From: JBMNKL01 sp050952225
GTDB taxonomy: Bacteria; Bacillota; Clostridia; Acetivibrionales; DTU013
DNA: 64,000 nt
Reading direction: 5' to 3'
Assembly (NCBI GenBank): GCA_050952225.1
Contig: JBMNKL010000003.1
Location: 744,001 to 808,000, forward strand
The position numbers and the translations under genes are program-made. This document shows, piece by piece, positions 52,604 through 60,870 of this stretch. Each line of letters begins with the position of its first letter. The first letter of the stretch is position 1. The notes under the pieces are model-generated. The model did not search any database, was not told where the DNA came from, and saw nothing but the letters and a program-made list of their open reading frames with translations.

Positions 52604-54670
52604 TTAATCATGATACAGGTACCACTTTCTGACCCACTTTACTTTTTTCCATTTGTTTTTTAGAAAAGGCATTACATAATAATCAAGCCCGAGCGTTCTG
52701 CCGCCGCCGATCAGTACGGCTGCCCCCGCGAATACCATCCAGAATGTCGAAAGGTACAGGCCGGTAGTTGTGACAAACATTGCCTGCAGCACCAGTGAAG
52801 CCGCCGAGGCGAGCGTCGTGAAAAGCCCGCCGATAAGCGCCAGGCCTATTATTATCTCGGCCAGCACTATCAGGATCTGCATAGCCTGTTGGACCGTATT
52901 GTCGGGCAGGATCAGCCTTTCTATAAATTTGTTCACGAGGGGAACATCAAGCTTGAAGGCAAAATCGCTCAGTGACGATTGCACGAGATCTTTTCCGCTT
53001 ACAAAGATCGTCCTGAACAACCCCAGGAAGTCAATGTCGAATATTACCGTCCCGGCACTCCTTGCGGCTTCCGCCGCTCCCTCGACAGCCGCAGTCGCCG
53101 AATTTACCGCGTCAGGCGCCTGTTGCGCGGCTGTTGCCGCACTCACCGCATCCACCACTTGCTGCGTCGATAAACTAACCGCGCCCGGCGTTGCTGTGCT
53201 TGCCCCATCAGGCGCACCGCCCCCGGTCGCGTTTAAAATGCTGTCGTACCAGCTTTTCGCGCCGTTGAAAAAGCCGGTCAGTTTAGGTGATAAAAACCAG
53301 CCTTCAAGTATTTTTTTGACCCCTTCAAACACCCAGACAGCGCCCAGCCAGACCCGAAGAGGGACAAAAAGGAAACTGGGAGTCCTGTTTGAGAAATGAC
53401 CGCCCAGGAAGCTTCTCCTGTTCCTTATGGTGAAAAATTCATGCTTGACATAGCTGAAGACCTTGTTCCACCCGAGCACCTGGAGAAAATATACTATATT
53501 TATAAAATGCTTGACAAACATTGCGAAAAATGAGGGCAGCGAAACTTTCCTTTTTTCCGTACCCACGTATGCAACGCCATAACGTCCGCCGATGCTGACC
53601 ATGAGCCCGTGAAATGCCGGCCTGTATTTTTTCATTTCGCCCCTGCCGGTAATTGCGCATGTAATGTTATGCGCAATGACGCCCGAGCATTGCTCGCAGT
53701 TTTCCACCACCTGCGGCACCGGTCGCTATCTTCGCCCTCCGGCACGAAAAACATGTTGTCGCCCGCAACATACACCCTTTCATCGTCAAGCGAGCGCAGA
53801 CACGGAGTCAAGCTTGATTCGTCCCCCCCCGTTCGACTGCAGTGTGGCGGCGGCTTTTTTTGTTACATCCGCCGCTTCTATTCCTGCAGCCCAGATAACC
53901 GTACCCGTCTTTTCGCTGATAAGATTTCCATTGTCCCTATATTCGATGGTGTCGCTCCCTATCCTCACAACACTTGTATTCAGGAGAACCCTGACCCCCA
54001 TCCTGGCAAGCCGCCTTTCGGCCTTTGCCGAAAGTTTCTCCGGCAGGCCAGGCACTACTCGGGAAAGCATATCCATAACCGTAATTGAAACCAATTCCCT
54101 GTCTATTTCATGCTTGTCGCACAAAATCGGAACATATTCCGCGAGCTCCCCTGCCATTTCAACCCCTGTGAAACCTCGCGCCCACGATATGGAACGTGAG
54201 CAGGCGCTTCCTCTCGGCGGCATCGGGTTCAACCGCCGCTTTCCTGAAAACTTCGCGAATGCGCTCTTTCAGTTTTATCGCGTCTTCATAAGACCATAGA
54301 CCCGAACGAATTCTCCTTCGCGCCCGGAATGCCCCAATACGTGTGCTTGGAACCTGCTGCGATGACAAGGTAATCATACGGATATTGCCCCTGCTTTCCC
54401 CAGGACCGTCCGTTTTCCGAAATCTATCGACTCCACCGTGTCCAGCCTGACATCGACATTGCGGCCCGCAAATATTCTTTTCAGGCTTAACCTTATACTA
54501 TCCTCGTCAACACGCGCCGCCGCCACCTCGTGAAGCTCGGTCAGCATTGTATGGAACGGGTTTTTGTCAATTATTGTGATCGACACATTACTGTTTTTCT
54601 TCAGCCTCTTTTCCAGCTTCTTTGCCGTCAGCACGCCCGCATAGCCGGCACCGACAATAACGATTCTCAT
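52604..54670 (-). pseudogene. ndh2: Ndh2, type II NADH dehydrogenase with C-terminal membrane domain, multiple frameshifts
   Basis: Segments in order: FAD Rossmann start RIVIVGAGYAGVLTAKKLEK; GSKHTYWGIPGAKENSFG; LWSYEDAIKLKERIREVFRK; the NAD Rossmann HIVGA joined to GFTGVEMAGELAEY; then ERVYVAGDNMFFVPEGE; and from about 53715 a long membrane region with several hydrophobic segments and an Ala/Thr-rich linker (about 53060-53250), resembling a DoxX/quinone-type domain. At least five single-base shifts break it. The architecture matches EET Ndh2, which feeds NADH electrons to demethylmenaquinone. GGGAG lies nine bases before the ATG at 54670. Confidence 0.82.
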
Positions 54671-55037
54671 GCTCACACGCTCCCGTTTTGTATTGTCGAC
54701 TTTATAGCTCAATCATTTGGCAGTTCTCCTGGTTGAACCGCTTAACCATTCGTTTGTCTGCAGCTAATTAACAATTTGATGTGCACACTATACACCTTTT
54801 TCCCCTTTTTCCTGCTTCTAAACACGAAAAATGCGTCCACCGTCTGTTTCATATAACCCATGAAACCGTATCCCTTTTTTGCCCTCCATTACAAGCCTCA
54901 TTTTAGCTTAACCTCTTTTTTGATTTTGAAACATCGCCATTTTTAATATAGAATACCTATTGACAAAATGGAAATGATATGTAACATTAGTTGAAACATG
55001 TGAAGAATTTTGGCAATCAATAAAGGGGAGTTGACGT
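54671..55037. other. 367-base divergent promoter region of ndh2 and the GNAT gene
   Basis: It contains the GNAT promoter at 54926-54954 and an inverted repeat GTTTCAT-N7-ATGAAAC at 54846-54866 on the EET-operon side, which could be an operator. I could not assign the EET promoter with confidence; TATAGT near 54791 on the minus strand is a possible -10. Confidence 0.5.
54926..54954 (+). promoter_or_regulatory. Sigma-A promoter of the GNAT gene
   Basis: TTGAAA, a 17-base spacer and TAGAAT, about 80 bases before the start at 55038. Confidence 0.6.
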
Positions 55038-55619
55038 ATGAGGGAATTAGTTTTTAAAGGTACGCCACGGTTGGAGACGGAAAGATTGGTATTGAGAAAA
55101 CTTAAGCCCCAGGATGAAAACGATATTTTTGAGTATGCTTCAGATGATGAAGTAACACGGTTTTTGACCTGGCCTTCGCACAAGTCTGTTGAGAATTCCC
55201 GGAGCTTCATCAGCTTTACGCTCGGAAGATATGAAAAGGATGAGGCTGGAGAATGGGGTATTGTTTTGAAGGAAACCGGAAAACTGATAGGATCAATTGG
55301 CGTGGTATCGTGCGATATGAATAACAGGCGTGCCGAAATTGGGTACGTTCTGTCGAGAAATTATTGGGGACGCGGTATCATGCCGGAAGCTGTAAGCCGG
55401 GTTGTAAAGTTTGCGTTTGAAGAGATGAAATTAAACAGGATTGAATGCTGCCATTTTTTGCTGAATGAGAAGTCAGGAAGAGTGATGCAGAAGGTCGGTA
55501 TGAGTTTTGAAGGCGTGGCCAGGGAAAAAATATTCGCCAAAAACAGGTACTGGGATGTAAAGCAGTATGCAATCCTCCGGTCGGATTGGATCAAAAGGCA
55601 GAGCCATAATAAAAGTTAA
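55038..55619 (+). CDS. RimJ/RimL-type GNAT N-acetyltransferase
   Basis: A 193-residue GNAT acetyltransferase using acetyl-CoA. RLETERLVLRKLKPQDENDI is the usual opening, and the acetyl-CoA loop appears as RNYWGRGIMPEAVSRVVKFA. Members acetylate ribosomal protein N-termini, amino sugars or antibiotics; the target is not predictable. GGGGAG lies seven bases before the ATG. Its last four bases overlap the end of convergent rmuC. Confidence 0.9.
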   Translation: MRELVFKGTPRLETERLVLRKLKPQDENDIFEYASDDEVTRFLTWPSHKSVENSRSFISFTLGRYEKDEAGEWGIVLKETGKLIGSIGVVSCDMNNRRAEIGYVLSRNYWGRGIMPEAVSRVVKFAFEEMKLNRIECCHFLLNEKSGRVMQKVGMSFEGVAREKIFAKNRYWDVKQYAILRSDWIKRQSHNKS

Positions 55620-56905
55620 TTTGCATTTTCATCCTCATCTCCACCTTCACCTGCTGTTTCAAGCAAGCGCGGGCTTTCGGTTTCGTCGAGTTCTTCGATG
55701 TTGCGCAGGGTCCTGTTTATGGCTCTCGTCCGTCTTCGGACAATTTCTTCCAAGGTCTTGTCGACTGTTTGTATTTGTTTGTGGGCTTTGTCCAGGATTT
55801 CACCGAACTTGATGAATTCAGACTTAACCGCCCGCAGCGTATCCCAAACCTCCTGGGACCGTTTTTCAATGGCAAGCGTCTTAAAACCCATCTGGAGTGA
55901 GCTTAAAAATGCAGAAAGAGTGGTCGCCCCCACTGCCGTTACTTTATACTTGCTGCGCAGTTCCTCAAAAAGGGCCGTATTCTGGACAACCTCGGCGTAC
56001 AATCCCTCGGTCGGAAGGAACATGATGGCAAAGTCCGTGGTTTTTGGCGGCATGATATACTTGTCATAAATATCTTTGGCAAAGATTCGTATCTTCTGTG
56101 CCAAAGACCGTCTTGCTTCTTCGATTGCAGCCTTATCTTCCGCATCAAGCAAACGGTTGTAATCCTCTATCGGGAATTTTGAGTCAATCGGCAGGTAAAC
56201 CGGGGTATCATCGTTTCCAGGCAGCTTTATTGCAAACTCAACCCGCTTGTTATGGCCAATCTCCACGTTCATTTCATACTGGCTCGGCGCGAGTATATCG
56301 GAAAGCAGCTTCTCAAGCCGGACCTCGCCGTAAGTACCGCGCTCCTTGACATTAACAAGCGCGTTCCTGAGACTCCTGGCATCGGCCGCAAGGTTTTTCA
56401 TTTCTCCCAATCCTTGCTGCACACTGTCAAGCTGCTTGCTGACCAGTTCAAAAGACTGGGCAAGCCGCGCCTCGAGGGTCTTCTGTAGTTTTTCGTCCAC
56501 CACGGCCTGCATTTGCTCCAGGCGCTTTTCGTTGCTTTCCTGGAGCGACTTTATCTTGTTCTCCAGCGTGGCATTGACCTTTTCCATGTTCTCCGTATTG
56601 CTGCGCTGGATCGAGGACAGCCGTGAGTCAACCTGCTCCCTGAAATCAAGGAACTGCTTGCTTAGTTCCTCCCTGTTTGCCTGCAAGGTTTTCTGAATGC
56701 TGTCCTGTATAAACCCAAAACGCCGGAACTGCTCTGTCGTGCCTTCCGATATCTGCTTTGTCACGCTGTCGCGCATCTCGTCGCTGCTGCGCTTCAGAAC
56801 CGTGACGATTTCACCTGTGTCCGGCTTGCGCCTTAAGATAAGCAGAGCGATAACAACTATCATCAGAACGGTAAACACAATGTTAAAAATTATTTGAACT
56901 CCCAT
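55616..56905 (-). CDS. rmuC: DNA recombination protein RmuC
   Basis: A 429-residue protein with an N-terminal membrane anchor (IFNIVFTVLMIVVIALLILR), a long coiled coil (about 40-190) and the RmuC core (ERGTYGEVRLEKLLSDILAP, YLPIDSKFPIEDYNRLLDA, MFLPTEGLYAEVVQNT). RmuC limits DNA rearrangements at inverted repeats. I chose ATG 56905, eight bases after GGAGG; the longer frame to 57049 has no ribosome site. Length is normal. Confidence 0.92.
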   Translation of the reverse strand: MGVQIIFNIVFTVLMIVVIALLILRRKPDTGEIVTVLKRSSDEMRDSVTKQISEGTTEQFRRFGFIQDSIQKTLQANREELSKQFLDFREQVDSRLSSIQRSNTENMEKVNATLENKIKSLQESNEKRLEQMQAVVDEKLQKTLEARLAQSFELVSKQLDSVQQGLGEMKNLAADARSLRNALVNVKERGTYGEVRLEKLLSDILAPSQYEMNVEIGHNKRVEFAIKLPGNDDTPVYLPIDSKFPIEDYNRLLDAEDKAAIEEARRSLAQKIRIFAKDIYDKYIMPPKTTDFAIMFLPTEGLYAEVVQNTALFEELRSKYKVTAVGATTLSAFLSSLQMGFKTLAIEKRSQEVWDTLRAVKSEFIKFGEILDKAHKQIQTVDKTLEEIVRRRTRAINRTLRNIEELDETESPRLLETAGEGGDEDENAN

Positions 56906-57140
56906 GGCCAACTCCTCCGCTTGCATGGCAAGCATTTTATAATTTCCGGATAAACCACCCGTCCAGGATAAATTATACCATACGCACTGGGCGGCGCTGT
57001 CTCGCTTTAGGCAATGATCATTGATTATCTGCGGCATTTCAAGGTTCATTTGAATGATATCGATGAACTGATAAACAGCAAATAGTATCGTCCACTTTAT
57101 GACACTTCCCTATTTATTCATTTCATCGACTATCTCCCGC

Positions 57141-57226
57141 GGTTTTGCCGACATCTCCGCCCATGTGGGATATCCCTGGCCGATTGCTCCATGGCGACCA
57201 TCAATATTTCCTTGTTTGTCAGCATT
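57141..57226 (-). pseudogene. Possible GNAT N-terminal remnant
   Basis: MLTNKEILMVAMEQSARDI matches my recollection of the opening of a clostridial GNAT acetyltransferase subfamily; after about 20 codons homology and then the frame are lost. No good ribosome site was noted. Too short to be sure. Confidence 0.3.
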
Positions 57227-57302
57227 GTTTATTATACTAACCTGATTATGTATAATCAACTGAATCATTCCATGTCTTGCCAGGGGATATACAGCAAAAT
57301 AT

Positions 57303-57356
57303 ATAATGCACATCCCTCGCTGATAAGCAACAGCTTAGGCGAGGGATGTGCATTAT
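57303..57356 (-). terminator. Terminator of the rubredoxin/rubrerythrin operon
   Basis: ATAATGCACATCCCTCGC pairs exactly with GCGAGGGATGTGCATTAT (18 bp) around an 18-base loop, about 30 bases after the rubrerythrin stop. The T run on the minus strand is modest. Confidence 0.7.
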
Positions 57357-57386
57357 TCTATGCGTTATAATTTAGAAGGTCATGTA

Positions 57387-57881
57387 TCAGTATTTGATAA
57401 ATTTACTCCCCGGCACGCCGCAAATGCTGCATTTTTCCGGAACAGACTTTTCAATATTCCCGCAGACCGGGCAAAGGTAATAGAACACTTCTTCTGTCTG
57501 ATCAAGGTTCTCCAGCGCTTCCTTGTAAAGCCTTGCATGAACTTCTTCCGCCTTCATTGCAAAAGTAAAGGCCATCACTGCCGCTTTGTTTCCTTCGGCT
57601 TCAGCTTCCTTTATAAACGGAGGATACATCTGCGTATATTCATAGGTTTCGCCTTCAATAGCATCTTTCAGGTTGTCAACAGTCGAACCGATTTTTCCTG
57701 CCACCTCAAATTCTTTTAAAGCATGTAAAGTTTCAGCATCAGTTGCTGCCCTGAACAATTTGGCTGCATTAAGCTTTCCTTCTGCCTCAGCTTTCCTGGC
57801 ATATGCCGTATATTTTCTGTTGGCCTGGGCTTCCCCGGCAAACGCTTCCATCAGATTAGCAAGGGTTTTGTTTTCACTCAT
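57387..57881 (-). CDS. Rubrerythrin from an internal start (nested in the fusion)
   Basis: Inside the fusion ORF the codons for KNKEEET form AAGGAGG eight bases before ATG 57881, an ideal start. Translation from here gives a 164-residue stand-alone rubrerythrin (MSENKTLANLMEAFAGEAQA), the usual family length. So the mRNA may yield both a ferredoxin-rubrerythrin fusion and free rubrerythrin, or the upstream ferredoxin gene may have lost its stop codon. Confidence 0.55.
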   Translation of the reverse strand: MSENKTLANLMEAFAGEAQANRKYTAYARKAEAEGKLNAAKLFRAATDAETLHALKEFEVAGKIGSTVDNLKDAIEGETYEYTQMYPPFIKEAEAEGNKAAVMAFTFAMKAEEVHARLYKEALENLDQTEEVFYYLCPVCGNIEKSVPEKCSICGVPGSKFIKY

Positions 57882-58364
57882 AGTTTCTTCCTCCTTATTT
57901 TTATTTAAAGATTCTATTAGTTTTTCCGCTGCTTCTCGCGGAAAACCATCCGGATTTTTATCATGCAGTGCCTTTAAAAGATTCTTTGTGTTTTGACTTT
58001 GCGGAAGCATATATCCTGCTTCACGGATAATATCCTCTGCCATAATGCGGTTGGACTTTTCAATGGCGGCAGCCAATTTGCCAGGCAAGCCGGCGGCTAT
58101 GTTCTCCTGTTCCGATTTGCTGCGTAGAAGTGCATTCATCATGCTGACAACCGGTTCGGTTTTAAGCTGCTGCGGCGGATACTCAAACGGCACCATTGAA
58201 ATCGCACCTGACGGGCATGCATCAGCGCAATCTCCACAGCCGGTACATTTTGATACATCAATAATGCTGTTCTCGGTATCCGTTGCTCCAGTAGGGCATA
58301 CATAGAGACACAAGCAGTCCTTAGTACACAAACGTATATTTCTCACTGCATATTTCTTAGCCAT
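57387..58364 (-). CDS. Ferredoxin-rubrerythrin fusion protein
   Basis: A 325-residue fusion. The N-terminal part has two 4Fe-4S-type cysteine clusters (CTKDCLCLYVCP and CTGCGDCADACP, about 13-55), then a helical spacer (about 60-160), then a complete rubrerythrin with di-iron E-x2-H motifs (ETLHAL, EEVHARL) and a C-terminal rubredoxin-like FeS4 site (CPVCGNIEKSVPEKCSICG). Rubrerythrins reduce H2O2 using reduced rubredoxin or ferredoxin; the fused ferredoxin could be an internal electron donor. I chose ATG 58364, eight bases after GGGGAGG. The ORF contains an internal ribosome site (see 57881). It overlaps or abuts the upstream rubredoxin gene. Confidence 0.85.
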   Translation of the reverse strand: MAKKYAVRNIRLCTKDCLCLYVCPTGATDTENSIIDVSKCTGCGDCADACPSGAISMVPFEYPPQQLKTEPVVSMMNALLRSKSEQENIAAGLPGKLAAAIEKSNRIMAEDIIREAGYMLPQSQNTKNLLKALHDKNPDGFPREAAEKLIESLNKNKEEETMSENKTLANLMEAFAGEAQANRKYTAYARKAEAEGKLNAAKLFRAATDAETLHALKEFEVAGKIGSTVDNLKDAIEGETYEYTQMYPPFIKEAEAEGNKAAVMAFTFAMKAEEVHARLYKEALENLDQTEEVFYYLCPVCGNIEKSVPEKCSICGVPGSKFIKY

Positions 58365-58369
58365 TCTCA

Positions 58370-59035
58370 TTACCTCCCCTCAACCTTCTCAAATTTCCAG
58401 TTTGGCACCTTGCAAACCGGACAAATTTCTGGAAGATTATCCCCTATAAAGACAAAGCCGCATATGGTACAAACATATACACCCGTATTTTCGAGCATTG
58501 CGTCGCCTTCTTTCTGATATCTGGCCAGAAGCGACTTTAAAATACGGGTAACCTTCTCGCCCCACATCAGGGCGCGAAGCGCACCCCGATCTTTCGCATC
58601 AGTTGCTGCGGCTTTTGCATTTGGGAAACCTTCCTCAAGGTCTTTTTCGATTAAGGCAATCAGCTTGTCAAAACCCGGATCTTTGGAAGGTGCCGATGCC
58701 TTCTTGAAATACTCTGCCAGTTCATTAAAAAGAGCTGCTTCTTCAGGCTTGTACTGTTTTTCACATCCGCGCGCCAGGTTCGTACAAAGTGCACTGATCT
58801 CCAGCGGAGATAATTCTTTCATGTCCGCTGACGGCTCAATTGCAGCTATTGCTTTCTTCGCTTCGGAAGCAGACTCACCCTGTTTGCTAAATTCACTTTT
58901 CCCGGCTCCGCAGAGAGGGCAAATCCAATCCTCCGGCAAATCCTCCCATGCCGTCCCTGGTGCGATGCCTGCTTCAGGAATCCCTTTGGTTTCGTTGTAG
59001 ATGTACCCGCAGACAGAACATACATAACTTGCCAT
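58370..59035 (-). CDS. Double-rubredoxin protein with helical middle domain
   Basis: A 221-residue protein. An N-terminal rubredoxin (YVCSVCGYIYNETKG, then DWICPLCGAGKSEF) with four Cys is followed by a helical domain (about 60-170) and a second rubredoxin-like site (YVCTICGFVFIGDN, then CPVCKVPNWKFEKV). It probably shuttles electrons to the rubrerythrin encoded next in the operon. Two ribosome-site/start pairs occur in tandem (ATG 59059 and ATG 59035); I prefer 59035 because rubredoxins begin there. It ends TAATG against the next gene. Confidence 0.85.
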   Translation of the reverse strand: MASYVCSVCGYIYNETKGIPEAGIAPGTAWEDLPEDWICPLCGAGKSEFSKQGESASEAKKAIAAIEPSADMKELSPLEISALCTNLARGCEKQYKPEEAALFNELAEYFKKASAPSKDPGFDKLIALIEKDLEEGFPNAKAAATDAKDRGALRALMWGEKVTRILKSLLARYQKEGDAMLENTGVYVCTICGFVFIGDNLPEICPVCKVPNWKFEKVEGR

Positions 59036-59073
59036 GTCTTTACCTCCTTCTTTTGCCATATCATTTACCTCCT

Positions 59074-59280
59074 TCATTTGGTTCTGTTTATACTGGGAAG
59101 GCATCTTGGACAGAATCCTTTAAAATATATATTTCTGTCATTTAACATAAATTCGCTCAAATCTGAAGGGATCAAAGAATCAATATCGACAGGAAAACCA
59201 AGTATTGTAAGCCTTTGAAATGACAGGCTGATATTTTTTGTTTTCAGTAGCTGCTTTATTTGTTCAAATACAAGATTCAT
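59074..59280 (-). pseudogene. PerR/Fur-type regulator with internal in-frame deletion
   Basis: A 68-residue ORF from ATG 59280 (GGAGG upstream). It starts MNLVFEQIKQLLKTKNISLS and FQRLTILGF, the first helices of a PerR-like winged helix, then jumps directly to VDIDSLIPSDLSEFMLNDRN and FKGFCPRCL, the C-terminal end of the same family. About 70-80 residues, including most of the DNA-binding domain and the regulatory metal site, are missing without a frame change. Only one of the two zinc Cys pairs remains. It heads the rubredoxin/rubrerythrin operon, the usual PerR target. Confidence 0.7.
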
Positions 59281-59464
59281 TGGCCCTCCGACTGATTCAT
59301 CGTACGCATCTCTGTTTTGTACTTTATACAACGCTGTAATTATTGCATTTTCTTTAATAATACTCCATTCAAACATAAAAAGCAATAATTCCAGCTTCAA
59401 CCATCTCTTTTATGAAAAGGCTGTCGGAAGAATGTCCAGTTAACCCGTTATGGTCCTGCAAAGC

Positions 59465-59496
59465 AAAAAGGTGCATGGCGAATATATCCATGCACC
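59465..59496 (-). terminator. Rho-independent terminator of the AraC-family gene
   Basis: GGTGCATGG and CCATGCACC arms around a nine-base loop, then TTTTT on the minus strand, 18 bases after the stop at 59514. Confidence 0.75.
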
Positions 59497-59513
59497 AATA
59501 ATCCCGGCAAGGA

Positions 59514-60870
59514 TTACTTGTTCTTCACAGGCATGAAGTGCTTAACCCTTGTAGTTGGTTTTAGTGAAGGAGAATCAATAACAAACTCTTCCATAAACGG
59601 TCTGTTGTCAAAATCGTATTTCTTGCTCATTTTGACCCAGTCAATCAACTGATACCATCTCCTGGCATTATTCTCCCACTCCGCTTCCTCGTATGCATAT
59701 TGACCCCCTTCGAAAATCTCAAAGCGGAGCCTGTCGTCCTTGATATCAAATTCATCTTTAACTGTTACATGAACCTTGCACCAGAAATCTTTTTTACCTG
59801 CCCTTTCGTGATTATAGTAGCAAAAGAACCTCCGCTTTTCGCGCGAAAAACCGTCTCCCGGTTTCCCCGCGAACTCATACATGAAGGCAAGCGCCTCATC
59901 ATAAGCGTTTTCACCGTTGAAGGTTATTGTCACGGTATTCACGGGCTCGATGAAAACAACTTCCTTGTCAATCACGGAAAGACTCTCTCTTTGTGCGACA
60001 GGCATGTATAGGTCCATGCCCCCGGTGTGCTCAAATTCATCATTGAAATATAAATGTTCTTCAAGCCACTGGTGGTCTCCATGAACATACTTGCTCTCAT
60101 TAAGCCACCTGTCGAATCTTTGCCAGGTGTCATGTATTTCTGGGCCTCCCTTGCCCGGAGCCAGGTTTTTAACCCCGCATACTGCATAAAGCCCGCCTTG
60201 AAAGATTTTTGTCTTGACAAGACTGTCATTTACAACTACATCGTCGCCTATTGTTACCCATACCTCATAGCCGTACTCAGTCTGGTCCGGACCGGCGGGA
60301 CCCGGATTATTGAAGCCGAATATGCGCAGTTTGTCTTTTTCGAAATTTAAACCGCTCCTTTTCAGCCAGTCGCTCATTACCGAAAATGCCCCTTTTTCAG
60401 GCTCCGGGCCATAACAGCAATAATATGCGACTCTGAACGGCCCCAACTCTTTTAGCACTTTAATGTCAGGGTACTTTTCAAGAAGCTCCTTGTCTTGAAT
60501 ATCAAAATACTTTTCCAAAATATTCACCCTTTCAAAACTAAAATTCAGGTTGCTATTTCTGAACGCACTCGGAGGATATCCCGTGATACGCCTGAAAGCT
60601 CTTGTAAACGCTTCATTGCTCTCAAATCCATAATTCAGGGCTATTTCGAGGATACTGGCATCCGTTTTCTTTATGTCCCTGATCGCTTCGCTTATTCTCC
60701 TGTGACGGATATATTCCTTGACCGAATAGCCGGTTAATGCAAAGAATATGCGATAGTAGTTTGAACAGGACATGAAGGCTTCCCGTGCCGCTTTTTCAAT
60801 ATCAATATTGTCATTAAGCCTGCTATTCAATGTAGTCGATGGATTTCTGAATGCGTTCATAATAGTTCAT
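59514..60870 (-). pseudogene. AraC-family regulator with tandem GyrI-like domains, N-terminal frameshift
   Basis: A helix-turn-helix domain (CSNYYRIFFALTGYSVKEYI, SILEIALNYGFESNEAFTRA) is followed by two GyrI-like effector domains (about 115-280 and 290-440), the layout of regulators binding hydrophobic small molecules. The natural start is ATG 60870 (MNYYERIQKSIDYIE, GGGAG eight bases upstream); one extra T near 60826 shifts it out of phase with SRLNDNIDIEKAAREA. The alternative ATG 60860 gives an uninterrupted 448-residue ORF but an unlikely N-terminus. The start lies inside the last codons of the upstream secreted-protein gene. Confidence 0.75.

Larger units (their letters stand above)
56906..57386. 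other. 481-base intergenic region with a terminator and a possible gene remnant
   Basis: Between rmuC and the rubrerythrin gene lie the 18-bp terminator hairpin at 57303-57356 and, at 57141-57226 on the minus strand, a short reading frame (MLTNKEILMVAMEQSARDI) that resembles the N-terminus of a GNAT acetyltransferase before it degenerates. Nothing else is apparent. Confidence 0.5.
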
